Notes: a model not told the origin generated them from the sequence alone. Shown: positions 26,180-34,796, counted from the stretch's first letter. The stretch: DNA of 64,000 nt from CBDBON01 sp965208395 (GCA_965208395.1 CBDBON010000002.1:372001-436000); one strand, 5' to 3'. Translations and numbers: made by a program.

Positions 26180-26944
26180 ATGGCCAACCTTGATGTTCTC
26201 ACCTATGGCTTCGCCTTCGTTTCAGACCAGGGCAGTTTCGGATGGTCCACCGTGTCGCTGCTCACCGTTGGAACGAGACGAATGCTGATCGACACCGGCC
26301 CCGCCTCGCGGCGTGCGAACCTCGTCGGCGCTCTCGCGAGCCACTCCGTAGAGCCGGAGGAGATAGACACAGTCATCCTCACTCATCTCCACTGGGACCA
26401 CTGCCAGAACACCGACCTATTCGGCAACGCCCGCATCGTGGTTCATCCCAGGGAGATCGACTACGCGAAGAACCCGAATCGGGGTGATCGGAGCGCCGCC
26501 TCGTATATTGCCGACATGCTGGACAAGATGCGAGTCGAGCCTGCGACGGACGGGGACCTTATCGCGGACGGCGTATCGGTCATCGACACACCCGGGCACA
26601 CCAAGGGGCACATAAGCGTTCTGCTGGAAGGCGGCGGCGAGAGGGTACTGGTCGCCGGAGATGCCCTGCCGGACAGCGGAACGGTGAGGCGCAGGCTGCC
26701 GTACAATGTCTTCTGGGACGTGGACGACGCGGCCGAGAGCGTCGAAAAGATGCTTGATGCGTCTCACGTCTTCTATCCGGGACATGACCGCCCGTTCCGC
26801 CTCGACGGCGAGGAGATAAACTACCTTCACGGGCCCAACGTCGTCGAAGTGACCGACAGTAACGAGGGAGGAGGCGCCGCCGCGTTGACGTTCCGGGTAA
26901 CGGCGAAGAGGCCGGTGAACATCGATACGGTACAAAGGTGCTGA
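26180..26944 (+). CDS. Metallo-beta-lactamase fold hydrolase
   Basis: A 254-residue MBL-fold protein with the dinuclear zinc motif THLHWDH (His69, His71, Asp73, His74), followed by DTPGHTKGHISV and AGDALPDSGTV, and FYPGHD near the C-terminus. The overall pattern resembles N-acyl-homoserine lactonase-like MBL enzymes, but that specificity cannot be asserted. No signal peptide. It appears monocistronic, with a 209-bp upstream gap holding a REP-like hairpin and no clear promoter. Confidence 0.85.
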   Translation: MANLDVLTYGFAFVSDQGSFGWSTVSLLTVGTRRMLIDTGPASRRANLVGALASHSVEPEEIDTVILTHLHWDHCQNTDLFGNARIVVHPREIDYAKNPNRGDRSAASYIADMLDKMRVEPATDGDLIADGVSVIDTPGHTKGHISVLLEGGGERVLVAGDALPDSGTVRRRLPYNVFWDVDDAAESVEKMLDASHVFYPGHDRPFRLDGEEINYLHGPNVVEVTDSNEGGGAAALTFRVTAKRPVNIDTVQRC

Positions 26945-27053
26945 CCTGCCGCCAACGCGGGTGGGTCCGATGAGTCCATCGGGCGCCATCGACAGGTTCG
27001 CCGCGAGCGACAGAGCCGGTCCACTACCCGCGGCAGGGACACCCAGGATGACC

Positions 27054-27082
27054 TTGACACCGTCCTGCCGGCGTCCTATCAT
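27054..27082 (+). promoter_or_regulatory. Consensus promoter of the aro leader
   Basis: Perfect TTGACA (27054-27059), a 17-bp spacer and TATCAT (27077-27082). The predicted transcript start is near 27089, only about four bases before the leader-peptide ATG at 27093. Confidence 0.75.
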
Positions 27083-27092
27083 TCGGATTGAC

Positions 27093-27185
27093 ATGGGTGA
27101 TTTGCGCTTGGACAACTGGTTTCTGCCCTATATCTACTTTGGCAGCGTAACGGCTGCCGGTGAGGTCTTGGTGCAAGGGCCCTAG
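27093..27185 (+). CDS. Aromatic leader peptide of DAHP synthase
   Basis: A 30-codon reading frame whose codons 8-16 read N-W-F-L-P-Y-I-Y-F: one Trp, two Phe and two Tyr in eight residues, the end-products of the aromatic pathway. It begins almost at the predicted transcript start, with no room for a ribosome site, so it would be translated from a leaderless mRNA. It ends in TAG at 27183-27185 inside a 15-bp tandem duplication (27170-27199). Downstream are competing hairpins and an intrinsic terminator before the DAHP synthase gene. All this fits a control peptide and not a functional protein. Confidence 0.7.
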   Translation: MGDLRLDNWFLPYIYFGSVTAAGEVLVQGP

Positions 27186-27199
27186 GTGCAAGGGCCCTA
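27170..27199 (+). repeat. 15-bp tandem duplication in the aro leader
   Basis: GGTGCAAGGGCCCTA occurs twice back to back (27170-27184 and 27185-27199). Each copy holds the palindrome AGGGCCCT. The leader stop codon spans the junction. Confidence 0.85.
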
Positions 27200-27231
27200 A
27201 TAGATAGAAGTACAGACGCGAGACACCAAGC

Positions 27232-27263
27232 CCCCAGCCGGCAGCGGCTGGGGTTTTTGTTTC
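27232..27263 (+). terminator. Intrinsic terminator ahead of DAHP synthase
   Basis: CCCCAGCCG (27232-27240) pairs with CGGCTGGGG (27245-27253) around the loop GCAG, followed by TTTTTGTTT. It is a strong Rho-independent terminator placed 35 bp before the aroG start, which makes sense only as a regulated attenuator. Confidence 0.85.
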
Positions 27264-27297
27264 ATAGGGCCAATTGAGGACAGTGGGAGAGAGAGTG

Positions 27298-28377
27298 ATG
27301 GTAGAGACGACTATTCCGCAGCTTCAGGACGTGCGAGTCGAGAGCATAACGCCGCTGCCGCCTCCATCCGAGTACTGGCAGAGGTATCCCAACCCGGACC
27401 ATATTCAACGCCAGATAGCTCGCCACCGGGACGAGATCGAGCGAATCCTCGCCGGCGAGGACAGCCGGATGCTTATGATCGTAGGCCCGTGCTCGGTCCA
27501 CGACCCGGAAGCGTGCCGTGAGTACGCCGTCCGGCTCGCAGAGCTGGCCGGCGAGGTCGAAGACCTGATCTTCATCGCCATGAGAATCTACTTCGAAAAG
27601 CCGAGGACGACGCTCGGCTGGAAGGGATACATCAACGATCCCACATTGAACGGCACCTACGATGTCGAGAGCGGCATGGCGAAGGCCCGCGAGTTTCTGC
27701 TGGAGGTCTGCGGTCTCGGGCTACCCGCCGCCACCGAGTTTCTCGAACCCTTCACCCCCCAGTACCTGGGTGACCTTATCTCCTGGGGCGCCATAGGAGC
27801 GCGAACCACCGAGAGTCAGACACACAGGATCATGGCGAGCGGGCTCAGCATGCCCATGGGGTTCAAGAACGGCACTGGCGGCACCGTGGCCATCGCAGTC
27901 GACGGGATAGTGGCCGCGATGGCACGCCACGTCTTTCTGGGAATTGACGAGAACGGCAGCGCGGCGCTGGTGAAGACTATGGGAAATCCTGCGGGCCACC
28001 TGATACTTCGCGGAGGCAAGACAGGCCCCAACTACGATGCAGGCTCGATCGCCGACGCCCAGAGCAAGCTGCGTGAGCGCGGGCTCAAACCGAACCTTGT
28101 CGTCGACTGCTCACACGGCAACTCGGGCAAGGACCATAAGATTCAGTCCAGGGTGCTGCGAGATCTGGTGGAGCAGCGGTTAAACAACCCCGGCGTCGTC
28201 GGTCTGATGCTGGAGAGCCACATCAACGAGGGTAATCAGACGCTCGGCTCGGACCCGTCGAAGCTCGAATACGGCATATCGATCACCGACGCTTGTATCG
28301 GATGGGATGAGACGGAGCGCATCATAAGAGAGGCTCACGCTCGACTGGGAGCCGCCGTGCCGATCGCCTCACCCTAA
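27298..28377 (+). CDS. aroG: 3-deoxy-7-phosphoheptulonate synthase, class I
   Basis: A 359-residue DAHP synthase that condenses phosphoenolpyruvate with erythrose-4-phosphate in the first step of aromatic amino-acid synthesis. Family motifs: MLMIVGPCSVHDP, IFIAMRIYFEKPRTTLGWKG, GARTTESQTHR, MGFKNGTGG and VVDCSHGNSGKDH (metal-binding). It is the AroF/G/H type. ATG at 27298 follows GGGAGAG; an in-frame TTG at 27274 is less likely. In the family activity is feedback-inhibited by Phe, Tyr or Trp; here the leader adds a transcriptional layer. It converges on comEC with 12 bp between stops. Confidence 0.94.
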   Translation: MVETTIPQLQDVRVESITPLPPPSEYWQRYPNPDHIQRQIARHRDEIERILAGEDSRMLMIVGPCSVHDPEACREYAVRLAELAGEVEDLIFIAMRIYFEKPRTTLGWKGYINDPTLNGTYDVESGMAKAREFLLEVCGLGLPAATEFLEPFTPQYLGDLISWGAIGARTTESQTHRIMASGLSMPMGFKNGTGGTVAIAVDGIVAAMARHVFLGIDENGSAALVKTMGNPAGHLILRGGKTGPNYDAGSIADAQSKLRERGLKPNLVVDCSHGNSGKDHKIQSRVLRDLVEQRLNNPGVVGLMLESHINEGNQTLGSDPSKLEYGISITDACIGWDETERIIREAHARLGAAVPIASP

Positions 28378-28389
28378 CGGTAGGGGAGG

Positions 28390-30840
28390 CTAGCGCTCGG
28401 TCCTGACCCAGAGGCGCCTGCCGTCGGTCGTAAAGTCGATTGTGCCACGATCCCTGGTGATGTATAAGGTTTCAGGCGCCACATGCCCTTGCAAGGCCGC
28501 CAAGGTCTGAGGATGGGGATGGCCGAAGCGGTTATCGGCCGCGACCGAGATCACGGCGACGGCTGGACTCACGGCATCCAGGAATTCCGGCCGTGACGAC
28601 GTGCGACTCCCATGATGCGCCACCTTCAGCACGTCGCTGTCGATCGACACCCTGCGGCCGACCAGGACGGATTCGACATCCCCGGAAATGTCTCCCGACA
28701 GGAGGAATTTTATCCGGCCGTATACGAGTCTGAGCGCTACGGAGGCGTTGTTCACATCTTTTGCCGCGCTCGGTAACAGCCGGTCATCCGGACTGATCAC
28801 CTCCAGGTAGGCTCCGTCACCGAGAGGAATCACCTGGCCGGCGGACCCCTCCGTCACCACCGCGCCTTCCCTTTCGACCGCGCGATGCCACGTCTCGTAC
28901 AGTGCGTTCTCGTACTCCACCCGGCGTTGAAGGACGTGGTCGACCCTGTACCTGTCCAGCACCTCGACTAGACCGGCTACGTGGTCGCTGTGTGGATGCG
29001 TGAGAACCACGAGCTCAATGGTCCGGTCTCCCGGCGGCATCATGCCTCCGAGAAGCTGAGCGGTGTGGTGCGGATCTGGTCCACCATCGATCAGCACCTG
29101 TTGACCCGCCGGCGTGGAGATGAAGATCGAGTCTCCCTGGCCGACGTCGAGGAAGGCTACGTGCATCTCTCGGCTAGGCTGACTCAGGGCGAGAGACCAG
29201 AGAAGCGCCGCCACGGACACCGCGATCGCAACCAGCAGCCACTGGACTGAGACCGCCGCCTCTACGGCTGTGCGTACTGACAGGTTGATCTCGATAGGGC
29301 CGCTCATCCGCGAGGATGCGGTCGTGGCCGCCGATCCTCTCACCAGCGTAACGCACAGTACGATGTAGTAGAGCCACACCAAGACCGGCGCCAGCGGGCC
29401 GGTCTGAACCGGTTGGGCGGGCAGCTTCCCGATCAGGCTCACCATGCCAACTATGTAACTGGTGCTCAGCCAAGCCAGCCATCCGAGGGACTCAGCCAGT
29501 GTCGCATTTACCAGGCCTGTCAGAGCAACAGCTGCCTGGGACACCAGGACGAGCGGCAGGGCGGGGAGCAGCAGCACCGTGGTCGGAATCCCGACCAACG
29601 GGACCTCCTGGAAGTAGAAGGCGACGAGAGGCGCCGTGGCTACAGTGGCCGCCGTTCCTACCGCAACGAGATATGCGATGGACGATGCGATTCGGTGGGT
29701 TACGCCGTCAGGCTTAAGGCAACGCCCGAGCACTGTCCGCAGCCGGTTGAGGATCGGGTCGGAAAACAGGGCGATGCCCGCGACCGAGGCAAAGCTCAAC
29801 TGGAAGGAGATCATCCACATAATCGAAGGGTTCAGAGCGACCATCACCGTGGCCGCGAAACCCAGTGCGGGAAGGGCGCTCCTTGGTCGTCCAAGCAGCA
29901 GCGCGAAAAGGTACACGCTTCCCATAATGGCCGCTCTGGTGACCGATGGAGACATACCGGCCAGCAGGGCGTAGACCCATATGAGGGACAGCGGGGCAAG
30001 CAGGTATAGGTGCCTGCGGCGGCCTATCGTCCACGCGCCCAGCGACAGGCCTGCCGAAAGCACAATGCCGATATGGAGGCCCGATATGGCCAGCACGTGA
30101 GATGTCCCTGTCCTCCTGAAGGCGTCAAGCACATCGGCGTCCAGTCCGTCTCGAAGTCCCAGGAGCAGGGCTTGTCCGAACGCGGCGTGCGGCTCCGGCA
30201 AGGTCTTCTCCAGGGAGTTGGCCAGACCTCGTCTAAAGTCGTACAGCCAACGCCTGAGGGCCGATCCTCCGTCTTCCTCTACAAGGGTCACTTTTGGGAA
30301 GCCCATGATGGAGCCAATACGCTGCCGCGCCAAGTAGCCGGGGTAGTCGAACTCCTCGATTTCGGGAGGCGGCTCTAGTTGGCCGATGAGCAGCAGCCTG
30401 TCGCCATATCTGAAGAAGGGAGGGGCTCTATCTTGGGCCATCTCCTGGGGTGCAGTCAGTGTGACGAGTATGTCCTCCGACTCGTGAGCCCAGAAATCGT
30501 CGACAGCCACGCGATGCACACGTAGCCGCAGTCTGCTCGTCGCACCGTTGGCTTCGGGGTCGTTGACGACGATCCCGTCGACTTGGACGGGGCCGAGATT
30601 GTGATATCCGTCCAACTCTAGATCGCCGCCCCCTCCGGGCAACGCCACCCTGATCATCGCCAACAGCACGACCAGGGGAAGGAGAGGCGGCACCGGTACG
30701 GGCGGGCGCCAGGTCGCGAGAAGAGGAGCGAGGATTACCGAGGCGGACAGGAACAGAAGAAGCGGGACTATGGGCGGATCGTAGGTCACCGCCAAGTACG
30801 TGCCGGCGACCCATCCGCACGAGAGGATGAGCAGGGTCAT
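28390..30840 (-). CDS. comEC: ComEC/Rec2-type competence DNA channel
   Basis: An 816-residue integral membrane protein. An N-terminal hydrophobic part and an external OB-like region are followed by the competence domain (FGQALLLGLRDGLDADVLDAF, TSHVLAISGLHIGI, many helices). The C-terminal metallo-beta-lactamase domain carries VVLTHPHSDHVAGL and VAHHGSRTSS. It carries a single DNA strand across the cytoplasmic membrane during transformation; the MBL domain is thought to degrade the other strand. Length is normal and no lesion is seen. It shares a strand with comEA and an MscS gene. Confidence 0.92.
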   Translation of the reverse strand: MTLLILSCGWVAGTYLAVTYDPPIVPLLLFLSASVILAPLLATWRPPVPVPPLLPLVVLLAMIRVALPGGGGDLELDGYHNLGPVQVDGIVVNDPEANGATSRLRLRVHRVAVDDFWAHESEDILVTLTAPQEMAQDRAPPFFRYGDRLLLIGQLEPPPEIEEFDYPGYLARQRIGSIMGFPKVTLVEEDGGSALRRWLYDFRRGLANSLEKTLPEPHAAFGQALLLGLRDGLDADVLDAFRRTGTSHVLAISGLHIGIVLSAGLSLGAWTIGRRRHLYLLAPLSLIWVYALLAGMSPSVTRAAIMGSVYLFALLLGRPRSALPALGFAATVMVALNPSIMWMISFQLSFASVAGIALFSDPILNRLRTVLGRCLKPDGVTHRIASSIAYLVAVGTAATVATAPLVAFYFQEVPLVGIPTTVLLLPALPLVLVSQAAVALTGLVNATLAESLGWLAWLSTSYIVGMVSLIGKLPAQPVQTGPLAPVLVWLYYIVLCVTLVRGSAATTASSRMSGPIEINLSVRTAVEAAVSVQWLLVAIAVSVAALLWSLALSQPSREMHVAFLDVGQGDSIFISTPAGQQVLIDGGPDPHHTAQLLGGMMPPGDRTIELVVLTHPHSDHVAGLVEVLDRYRVDHVLQRRVEYENALYETWHRAVEREGAVVTEGSAGQVIPLGDGAYLEVISPDDRLLPSAAKDVNNASVALRLVYGRIKFLLSGDISGDVESVLVGRRVSIDSDVLKVAHHGSRTSSRPEFLDAVSPAVAVISVAADNRFGHPHPQTLAALQGHVAPETLYITRDRGTIDFTTDGRRLWVRTER

Positions 30841-30855
30841 CTGGGTAGGTGAACG

Positions 30856-32013
30856 CTACTCGCTGCCACCTGCCACCGGGTGAGGCCCGTCCGGTGGCGT
30901 CTCGGGCTCTGACAAGGGCGAGTCGCCGTTGTCGTCCGGGTAGACGAGCCTTCGGACAGGGTAGTTGATCTCGATCCCCTCTTCAGCGAAGCGTGCGTGG
31001 ATGTGCTTTATGATCTCGCTCTTGAGGATGAAGCTGCCGACACGATCGTTAGCCTGGACGAACACGAAGAAGTCGATGTTCGAATCGCCAAAGTTGGAAA
31101 ATCCCACGAACGGCTCGACGTCCTTTATGGCATGGGTAGACTGTTTCACCGCCTTCGTGGCCACCTCCATGACGATACGCTCGACGTCTGCGAGATCGGA
31201 GTCATAGCTGACGCCGCAGGTCACGATCACATTCAGGGCGGGAGTCGGGCTGTAGTAGTTGGTAAGGATACTGTCCACCATCCTAGAGTTCGGAATGATA
31301 ACCAGATTGTTGTACCGGCTGCGGACCTTGGTGCTGCGCCATCCCACGTCTACGATGTGTCCAGACGGACCGCCGTCCAACTCGATGAAGTCGCCGTCCT
31401 TGAGCTCTCCCTCGGTCACCAGGTAGGTGCCTGCGAAGAAGTTGCTGAGCGTTGGTTGGACGGCAAGGGCTATCGCTAGTCCACCGATACCCAGGCCGGC
31501 CAGAAGAGGGCTGATGGCGATGCCGAGGCTATCGAGCGCGATGAGCAAGGCTATGGTGTAGATCACCAGGGGGAGGACGCGCCTTATGGGAGGCAGCAGC
31601 TTGTCTCCGAGGTCCGCGTGCACCTGCAGCTCGATCGACCGGACGTACCAGGCGAGCAGCGTCTGCGCGACGTGCGAGACGAGGTATGCCACCTCGAAGA
31701 TGACGACGATCGACCAGACCCTCCGCGCCCATACGTCGAATCCCTGGACGAAATCCCAGGCGGGGGTCGTCAGCTGGGTGAGTACGATCAGGCCGAGAAG
31801 CGGCGCGAGAATGGCGATGAACAGTACGACCGGACCGCGAACGGCCGCGATGAGCTCCGTATCGAGATTGTCCGGGGCGAGCCTCCTCCGGGTCTTGAGC
31901 ATGAGATGGAAGACGAGCTGCGCCACCGCCGCAATCAGAAGAACTGACGAGAAGACGCCGAGAGCAAACAGCGGGCCCCAGAGTTCAGACTCTTTTATGA
32001 AGTCGGGCGGCAT
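30856..32013 (-). CDS. MscS-family mechanosensitive channel
   Basis: A 385-residue small-conductance mechanosensitive channel-like protein. Several N-terminal membrane helices precede the pore helix PLLAGLGIGGLAIALAVQPTLSNFFAG, the beta-domain follows (DFIELDGGPSGHIVDVGWRSTKVRS, VIIPNSRM), and the C-terminal alpha/beta part contains GVSYDSDLADVERIV. In the family it releases solutes on hypo-osmotic shock. It sits between comEA and comEC on the same strand with gaps of 46 and 15 bp, so all three may be co-transcribed. Confidence 0.9.
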   Translation of the reverse strand: MPPDFIKESELWGPLFALGVFSSVLLIAAVAQLVFHLMLKTRRRLAPDNLDTELIAAVRGPVVLFIAILAPLLGLIVLTQLTTPAWDFVQGFDVWARRVWSIVVIFEVAYLVSHVAQTLLAWYVRSIELQVHADLGDKLLPPIRRVLPLVIYTIALLIALDSLGIAISPLLAGLGIGGLAIALAVQPTLSNFFAGTYLVTEGELKDGDFIELDGGPSGHIVDVGWRSTKVRSRYNNLVIIPNSRMVDSILTNYYSPTPALNVIVTCGVSYDSDLADVERIVMEVATKAVKQSTHAIKDVEPFVGFSNFGDSNIDFFVFVQANDRVGSFILKSEIIKHIHARFAEEGIEINYPVRRLVYPDDNGDSPLSEPETPPDGPHPVAGGSE

Positions 32014-32059
32014 CTACCTACCTCTTATCAGACTGTTGCATGAGCCTACCACAGTCGGC

Positions 32060-32614
32060 CTATCGGGCCTCGATGAGCTCCCGGATGCCGGCCAGAGTGG
32101 CGGGACCTATGCCTTGGACCAACAGGAGCTCCTCCACACTGGAGAACGGACCGTTGACCTCTCTATATTCAACTATTCTCTTGGCGATAGTTTCTCCTAT
32201 GCGGGGCAGACCGACAAGGAGTGCGGCTTCGGCGGAGTTGATATCGATCAGATCGGACGCGGTCTCGGCGCTCCTATCTATGGGGGTCGACTCTCCCGGC
32301 AGAGGGATGTGCCAGTGGTCTTCATCCTCGATTCGCGCAGCTAAGTTTACCGCCGAAAGGTCCGACTCCTCCAACGCACCGCCCGCGGCCTGAACGAGAT
32401 CTGCCAGACGCGGCTCTCCCGTCAGAGCGTAGACGCCCGGCTCGTGCACTGCGCCGGTGATGTACGCCTTGACCTGGACGAAGGGTGTGGCGGTCGGGGT
32501 GGGGAGGACGATCTCGATCCCCCGGTCGGGCGAGCCTCGGATGAGCCACACGATCCCAGCGGCTGTGGCGGCCAGCACCAGCGCCGCCAGCATAAGTTGT
32601 GGGGCTAACCTCAT
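32060..32614 (-). CDS. comEA: ComEA-like DNA-binding competence protein
   Basis: A 184-residue protein with an N-terminal membrane anchor (7-25), a short Pro/Thr linker, an SLBB domain (AYITGAVHEPGVYALTGEPRL) and a C-terminal helix-hairpin-helix pair (IDINSAEAALLVGLPRIGETIAKRIVEYRE, VQGIGPATLAGI). This is the standard ComEA layout: an externally anchored receptor that binds incoming double-stranded DNA for ComEC. A candidate promoter (TTGACA and TATAGT, 15-bp spacer) is seen on the minus strand at 32647-32673. Confidence 0.9.
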   Translation of the reverse strand: MRLAPQLMLAALVLAATAAGIVWLIRGSPDRGIEIVLPTPTATPFVQVKAYITGAVHEPGVYALTGEPRLADLVQAAGGALEESDLSAVNLAARIEDEDHWHIPLPGESTPIDRSAETASDLIDINSAEAALLVGLPRIGETIAKRIVEYREVNGPFSSVEELLLVQGIGPATLAGIRELIEAR

Positions 32615-32646
32615 TGACAGAAGTCACGATCTTTGGATGGAGCGAG

Positions 32647-32673
32647 ACTATATTCGCAGGGCAGCACTGTCAA
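32647..32673 (-). promoter_or_regulatory. Candidate promoter for comEA-mscS-comEC
   Basis: Read on the minus strand, TTGACA (32673-32668) and TATAGT (32652-32647) are separated by 15 bp, shorter than optimal. It would fire about 25 bp upstream of comEA. Confidence 0.45.
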
Positions 32674-32772
32674 CAGGCTTCGGCGGGACTGAAACGGATA
32701 GCGTTCGGGCTAGCCCTCAACGCCTCTGATCCACCTTCCGTGTACCTGATTCAGTGCTCTTTCAACCGGTGG

Positions 32773-32801
32773 TTGACGTATCACAGTCCTTCAGGCATAA
32801 T
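32773..32801 (+). promoter_or_regulatory. Promoter of the first oligopeptide importer operon
   Basis: TTGACG (32773-32778), a 17-bp spacer and CATAAT (32796-32801), about 80 bp before the binding-protein gene. Confidence 0.65.
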
Positions 32802-32883
32802 GTGCGGACATTTTGGCGGCCAGCTACGTCTGCTGAACATGCCAAACGGCTTCGGCGAGTAGAAGCAATGCAGGAGGTAGGTG

Positions 32884-34689
32884 ATGAGGATAGTTGCTAA
32901 GCTGTTCTTCGCTGCGCTGTTAATCGGCGCATTGACAGCTGTGGGATGCGCCAGCGGCGACACAGAGGAGGCAGATGTTCAGCCACAAGCGCCTGCGCCG
33001 GCAGCGCCCGCTGCGGCTGCGGCTGGAGCACCCGCGGCGCCGGCAGCGCCAGCCCAGCCCGCAGCGGCGGCTGCGGCTGCGCCGGCCGCCACGCCTGTAG
33101 GCTTCATGATGGGCGCGGGAGTCACTCTGGGCCAGCCCGCTCTGCCTGCTCGGGCAGCGCCTGCAGTGCAGACGGAGGATATCAAGAGAGGCGGCACTCT
33201 CCGGTGGACAGGCCATGGAAGCCTGGACGTGATCGACCCATTCGCCTCCACACAGGCCATGGCGACATACGCGGGCAGGATGTGGTTGGACTTCCTATTG
33301 GCCTGGAATCTGGACGGTCAGGCAGCTCCCCAGATGCTGGAGACGTGGACCATCTCGGATGACGGGATCGACTACACCTTCACTCTCCGGGACGGCCTGA
33401 CATATCACGACGGTACTGCAGTTGAGGCGGCGGATATCCTGCCGTCGCTCGACAAGTGGCATAACCAGATCGTCCCCATGCCCAAGAACGTGTGGGACCT
33501 GGCCCAGCCTACCCCGTCGCTGGTAAACGACAAGACGTTCGCGCTAAAGATGAGTGAGCCATTCGGCGTCTTCCCGTGGTACGCGAGCTGGCCGCCGATC
33601 TGGGTGCTGCCGGCAGAGTTGGCGACCAAGTATCCGCAGTCTGACCCGATACCTTGGGAAGAGGCCGTAGGCCCCGGCCCATTCAAGTTGATCGAGTGGC
33701 TGCCGGGCAACGTCGTCAGGTATGAACGGTTCGAGGACTACAACCCGAGCCCCCATCCCAGGAGCGGCGAGTCGGGTAGCCGTGAGGCGTATGTAGACGG
33801 GGTCCGCTTACTTGAGATGCCGGACGCCAACACCAAGATAGCGGCCATGGAGACCGACCAGGTCGACTTTGGCGAGGGTATCAACGCGGACTTCCTGGAT
33901 ATCGCGCGAGATAACCCGCAGCTCGTGGCAGTGATAACGTCGCCGGACCACTCTCCCGGCATCTTCATCAACAAGAGCATTCCGCCGTTCAGCAGCGTGA
34001 AGGCACGTGTGGCCATACAGCTGGCAATCAACTACCGGGAGGCTATTGCGACGTTCGGCCCGCCCGACATGTGGCAGTTGGGGCACCAGGTGTTCGTGAT
34101 TGGAGGCCCCTGGCATACTGATGCGGGTATCGCGGACATGTTCGAGGAGGTGGAAAACTTCGAGCCGACAGATGCGATGAAGGAGAGGGCCAAGCAGCTC
34201 TGGGCCGAGGCAGCCGCAGAGACCGGATGGGACGTCACACAGCCGATCCACATGATGAACGCGACGGACCTCCAGCACTACGGCAGTCTAGTGGTAGCCA
34301 AGGACAACATCGAGGACATCGGAATCCCGGTGGATATGCCTGCCATGGACTGGGCCACGGTTGCTGGCCGTTCTAGCACGGACTGCGACTGGCATCTGGC
34401 GATCACCGGCTGGAACGCCTACGACCCGATCAGCAATCCCGGGTTCAGCACGACCTGGAAGTGCGGTTGGGACAACCAAGAGGTGCAGGACCTGATCAAG
34501 GACTTCGCCAGCGCCGGAAGCCTCGATGAGCAGTGGGAGATCGTTGAGAAGATTCAGATTGCCAAGATCAACGACCCGCCGTACATCCACTTCGGCCAGC
34601 TCAACGGGCTGACCGTACATCGCATAGAGGTCAAGAACTTCCAGAAGTTCCTCCAATTCACCCTGGACGGTATCTGGCTCGACAGGTAA
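32884..34689 (+). CDS. Oligopeptide/nickel-type ABC transporter substrate-binding lipoprotein
   Basis: A 601-residue family-5 extracellular solute-binding lipoprotein. Signal and lipobox end in AVGC, followed by a ~45-residue Ala/Pro low-complexity linker. The binding domain opens with IKRGGTLRWTGHGSLDVIDPF and contains FTLRDGLTYHDGTAVEAADI, the family signature region. It captures peptides or other oligomers outside the membrane. The start is ATG at 32884, 6 bases after AGGAGG; GTG at 32881 is too close to the site. Two same-strand permease genes follow after a 17-bp hairpin, but no ATPase genes do. Confidence 0.9.
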   Translation: MRIVAKLFFAALLIGALTAVGCASGDTEEADVQPQAPAPAAPAAAAAGAPAAPAAPAQPAAAAAAAPAATPVGFMMGAGVTLGQPALPARAAPAVQTEDIKRGGTLRWTGHGSLDVIDPFASTQAMATYAGRMWLDFLLAWNLDGQAAPQMLETWTISDDGIDYTFTLRDGLTYHDGTAVEAADILPSLDKWHNQIVPMPKNVWDLAQPTPSLVNDKTFALKMSEPFGVFPWYASWPPIWVLPAELATKYPQSDPIPWEEAVGPGPFKLIEWLPGNVVRYERFEDYNPSPHPRSGESGSREAYVDGVRLLEMPDANTKIAAMETDQVDFGEGINADFLDIARDNPQLVAVITSPDHSPGIFINKSIPPFSSVKARVAIQLAINYREAIATFGPPDMWQLGHQVFVIGGPWHTDAGIADMFEEVENFEPTDAMKERAKQLWAEAAAETGWDVTQPIHMMNATDLQHYGSLVVAKDNIEDIGIPVDMPAMDWATVAGRSSTDCDWHLAITGWNAYDPISNPGFSTTWKCGWDNQEVQDLIKDFASAGSLDEQWEIVEKIQIAKINDPPYIHFGQLNGLTVHRIEVKNFQKFLQFTLDGIWLDR

Positions 34690-34753
34690 GGCGGTCGACG
34701 AACGGGAGGGCGTAAAATCCCTTTCGTCCGCGTCCGAACTGATAAGAGGATGG

Positions 34754-34796
34754 GGGACGGGAGGTCGGGCATCAACGCAGCCCGGCCTCCCGTCCC
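34754..34796 (+). terminator. 17-bp hairpin between binding-protein and permease genes
   Basis: GGGACGGGAGG (34754-34764) pairs with CCTCCCGTCCC (34786-34796), extended inward by T-G, C-G, G-C, G-C, G-C and C-G around the loop ATCAACGCA. No T-run follows. Such hairpins commonly protect the upstream binding-protein mRNA and lower permease expression. Confidence 0.65.

Larger units (their letters stand above)
27141..27263 (+). promoter_or_regulatory. Transcription attenuator with mutually exclusive hairpins
   Basis: Segment 1 GGCAGC (27141-27146) can pair with segment 2 GCTGCC (27153-27158). Segment 2 extended, GCTGCCGG (27153-27160), is also perfectly complementary to segment 3 CCGGCAGC (27238-27245). 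Segment 3 overlaps the 5' arm and loop of the terminator. Segment 1 starts directly after Phe16 of the leader peptide, so a ribosome waiting on Tyr13, Tyr15 or Phe16 would cover it, free segment 2 to bind segment 3, and block termination. This is the textbook 1:2 / 2:3 / 3:4 logic. Confidence 0.65.

Noticed and set aside
26180..26944. Quorum-quenching N-acyl-homoserine lactonase
   Set aside because: The HxHxDH motif is common to many MBL hydrolases; nothing nearby points to acyl-homoserine lactones.
26961..27185. 74-residue protein in the aro leader region
   Set aside because: The promoter at 27054-27082 lies inside this frame, so the longer product could not come from that transcript; only the 30-codon leader is supported.
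27093..27263. T-box riboswitch for the DAHP synthase leader
   Set aside because: No T-box core sequence or specifier-loop arrangement is present. The translated aromatic peptide and overlapping pairing segments explain the terminator better.
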